DNA of 5,095 bases, taken from the NCBI GenBank assembly GCA_002306345.1, contig DBRQ01000004.1, forward strand, positions 18,556-23,650. Direction: 5' to 3'. Source of the stretch: Candidatus Pacebacteria bacterium UBA1364 (GTDB taxonomy: Bacteria; Patescibacteriota; Microgenomatia; UBA1400; PJMF01). How positions within the stretch are numbered: position 1 is the stretch's first letter; each line of letters begins with the position of its first letter. Both the position numbers and the translations under genes were made by a program. Positions 4,512-5,095 of the stretch are shown here, one piece after another. The notes below the pieces were generated by a model that did no database searches, was not told the DNA's origin, and saw nothing but the letters and a program-made list of their open reading frames with translations.

Positions 4512-4594
4512 GGAGGTGTCGCATAGCGGTCAATTGCACACGCTTGGAAAGCGTGAGCTTCACAGCTTCGCAGGTTCGAATCCTGTCACCTCCG
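4512..4594 (+). tRNA. tRNA-Ser(GGA)
   Basis: This is a class II tRNA reading UCC/UCU. The acceptor stem pairs GGAGGTG (4512-4518) with CACCTCC (4587-4593), with discriminator G4594. The anticodon stem is CACGC (4539-4543) with GCGTG (4551-4555), enclosing loop TTGGAAA with anticodon GGA at 4546-4548. The variable arm pairs AGCT with AGCT, and the T arm is GCAGG-TTCGAAT-CCTGT, closed by a G-U pair. CCA is not encoded (CAA follows), unlike the first tRNA, so the host needs a CCA-adding enzyme. It begins 2 bases after the GGDEF stop, so it may be processed from that transcript or use a promoter inside that gene. Confidence 0.96.
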
Positions 4595-4621
4595 CAACAA
4601 TCGAAAAGTTCTGATAGATAA

Positions 4622-4657
4622 ACCTAATACAGCTTAAATGGTTTATTCCTATTTAAG
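4622..4657 (-). repeat. Degenerate terminal CRISPR repeat forming a hairpin
   Basis: The 22 bases at 4636-4657 match the repeat exactly, while the 14 bases that should encode the crRNA hairpin (4622-4635) match at only about half of positions. The Cas12a handle is therefore lost, as expected for a last repeat with no spacer after it. The changed bases complete an inverted repeat, CTTAAAT (4633-4639) with ATTTAAG (4651-4657). This extends the shorter AAAT/ATTT pairing already present in intact repeats. Confidence 0.85.
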
Positions 4658-5095
4658 TCATCGTCACCGACCCAAGTACCAATATCTACAAAAGTAGAAA
4701 TGGTTTATTCCTATTTAAGTTTAACCCATTTTAATTTGGCTTCTCTATCTACAAAAGTAGAAATGGTTTATTCCTATTTAAGAAGCAAGTTACAGAGGCG
4801 GTAGCATTATCTACAAAAGTAGAAATGGTTTATTCCTATTTAAGCTCATCGTCATGATTGGTCAGATTGTATCTACAAAAGTAGAAATGGTTTATTCCTA
4901 TTTAAGTTGCCAATCAATTTATCATCTACACTATCTACAAAAGTAGAAATGGTTTATTCCTATTTAAGCTCAGATCAAGTATTGAAAGCCAAGTATCTAC
5001 AAAAGTAGAAATGGTTTATTCCTATTTAAGTATTGCATAGAAGTAAAAGCCCACAGTATCTACAAAAGTAGAAATGGTTTATTCCTATTTAAGGA
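4622..5095 (-). CRISPR. Type V-A (Cas12a-type) CRISPR array, leader-distal end, runs off the window
   Basis: There are seven identical 36-bp repeats, starting at 4684, 4747, 4809, 4871, 4933, 4995 and 5058, plus a degenerate terminal one at 4622-4657. They separate seven complete spacers of 26 or 27 bp: 4658-4683, 4720-4746, 4783-4808, 4845-4870, 4907-4932, 4969-4994 and 5031-5057. An eighth spacer begins at 5094. On the - strand the repeat ends ATTTCTACTTTTGTAGAT, whose TCTAC-TTTT-GTAGA stem-loop is the conserved Cas12a crRNA handle. Repeat length and spacer length also fit V-A. Cas12a trims its own crRNAs 5' of this hairpin and needs no tracrRNA. The degenerate repeat at the left puts the leader, and probably cas1/2/4 and cas12a, past the right edge. 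The cas genes themselves are not seen. Confidence 0.95.

Noticed and set aside
4511..4518. AGGAGGTG as a strong Shine-Dalgarno after the GGDEF gene
   Set aside because: It is the 5' acceptor strand of tRNA-Ser(GGA) and pairs with 4587-4593; no gene follows. The same applies to AGGAGGG at 16-22.
4131..4563. Minus-strand reading frames across the GGDEF 3' end and tRNA
   Set aside because: They are antisense to a conserved GGDEF domain, and one runs through a tRNA; the Phe/Leu-rich content is the reverse of Lys/Glu-rich coding.

Overview
The window is AT-rich bacterial DNA with short intergenic gaps. It uses the standard bacterial code, with TAA, TAG and TGA all appearing as stops. The gene mix is a DUF134 protein with a DUF5320 protein, an RRM-type RNA-binding protein, a small Hsp20, an AlkD-like alkylation repair protein, a soluble GGDEF protein and a Cas12a-type CRISPR array. 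This fits a Candidate Phyla Radiation (Patescibacteria, Parcubacteria-like) genome best. That placement is inferred from gene content only; there is no phylogenetic marker in the window.

Left part (1-1471). A tRNA-Ser whose anticodon reads ACT lies on the + strand. Facing it on the - strand is a compact unit, read right to left: a DUF5320 glycine-rich/coiled-coil protein, a DUF134 helix-turn-helix protein, and a 54-residue single-span membrane peptide that ends 4 bases from the tRNA. The unit starts from a consensus sigma-70 promoter (TTGACA, 17 bases, TATAAT). A 12-2-12 inverted repeat resembling ArsR/SmtB operators covers its -10 box. The promoter lies inside the 3' end of a patatin-family remnant that has lost its N-terminal half, including the catalytic serine region.

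Middle part (1465-3530, + strand). A hydrophobic small reading frame interrupted by TGA precedes the AlkD-like gene. An Hsp20 gene follows. Its promoter carries two tandem CIRCE-like elements, one over the -35 and one over the start of the transcript, which points to HrcA heat-shock control. A strong terminator separates it from an RRM protein gene with a 5'-UTR hairpin and its own terminator.

Right part (3549-5095). A diguanylate-cyclase-like gene (coiled coil plus GGDEF) best starts at an internal GTG. Two bases after its stop comes tRNA-Ser(GGA), and 27 bases later the leader-distal end of a CRISPR array. The repeat, read on the - strand, ends in the hairpin TCTAC-TTTT-GTAGA followed by T, the hallmark of Cas12a (type V-A) crRNAs. 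Seven intact identical repeats, one degenerate terminal repeat and seven complete spacers are visible, and the array runs off the right edge. Any leader and cas genes should lie beyond that edge, but none is visible here.

The genes do not form one pathway. The coherent units are the metal-sensor-like DUF5320/DUF134/membrane peptide operon, the HrcA-type hsp20 unit, and the type V-A array next to the tRNA.
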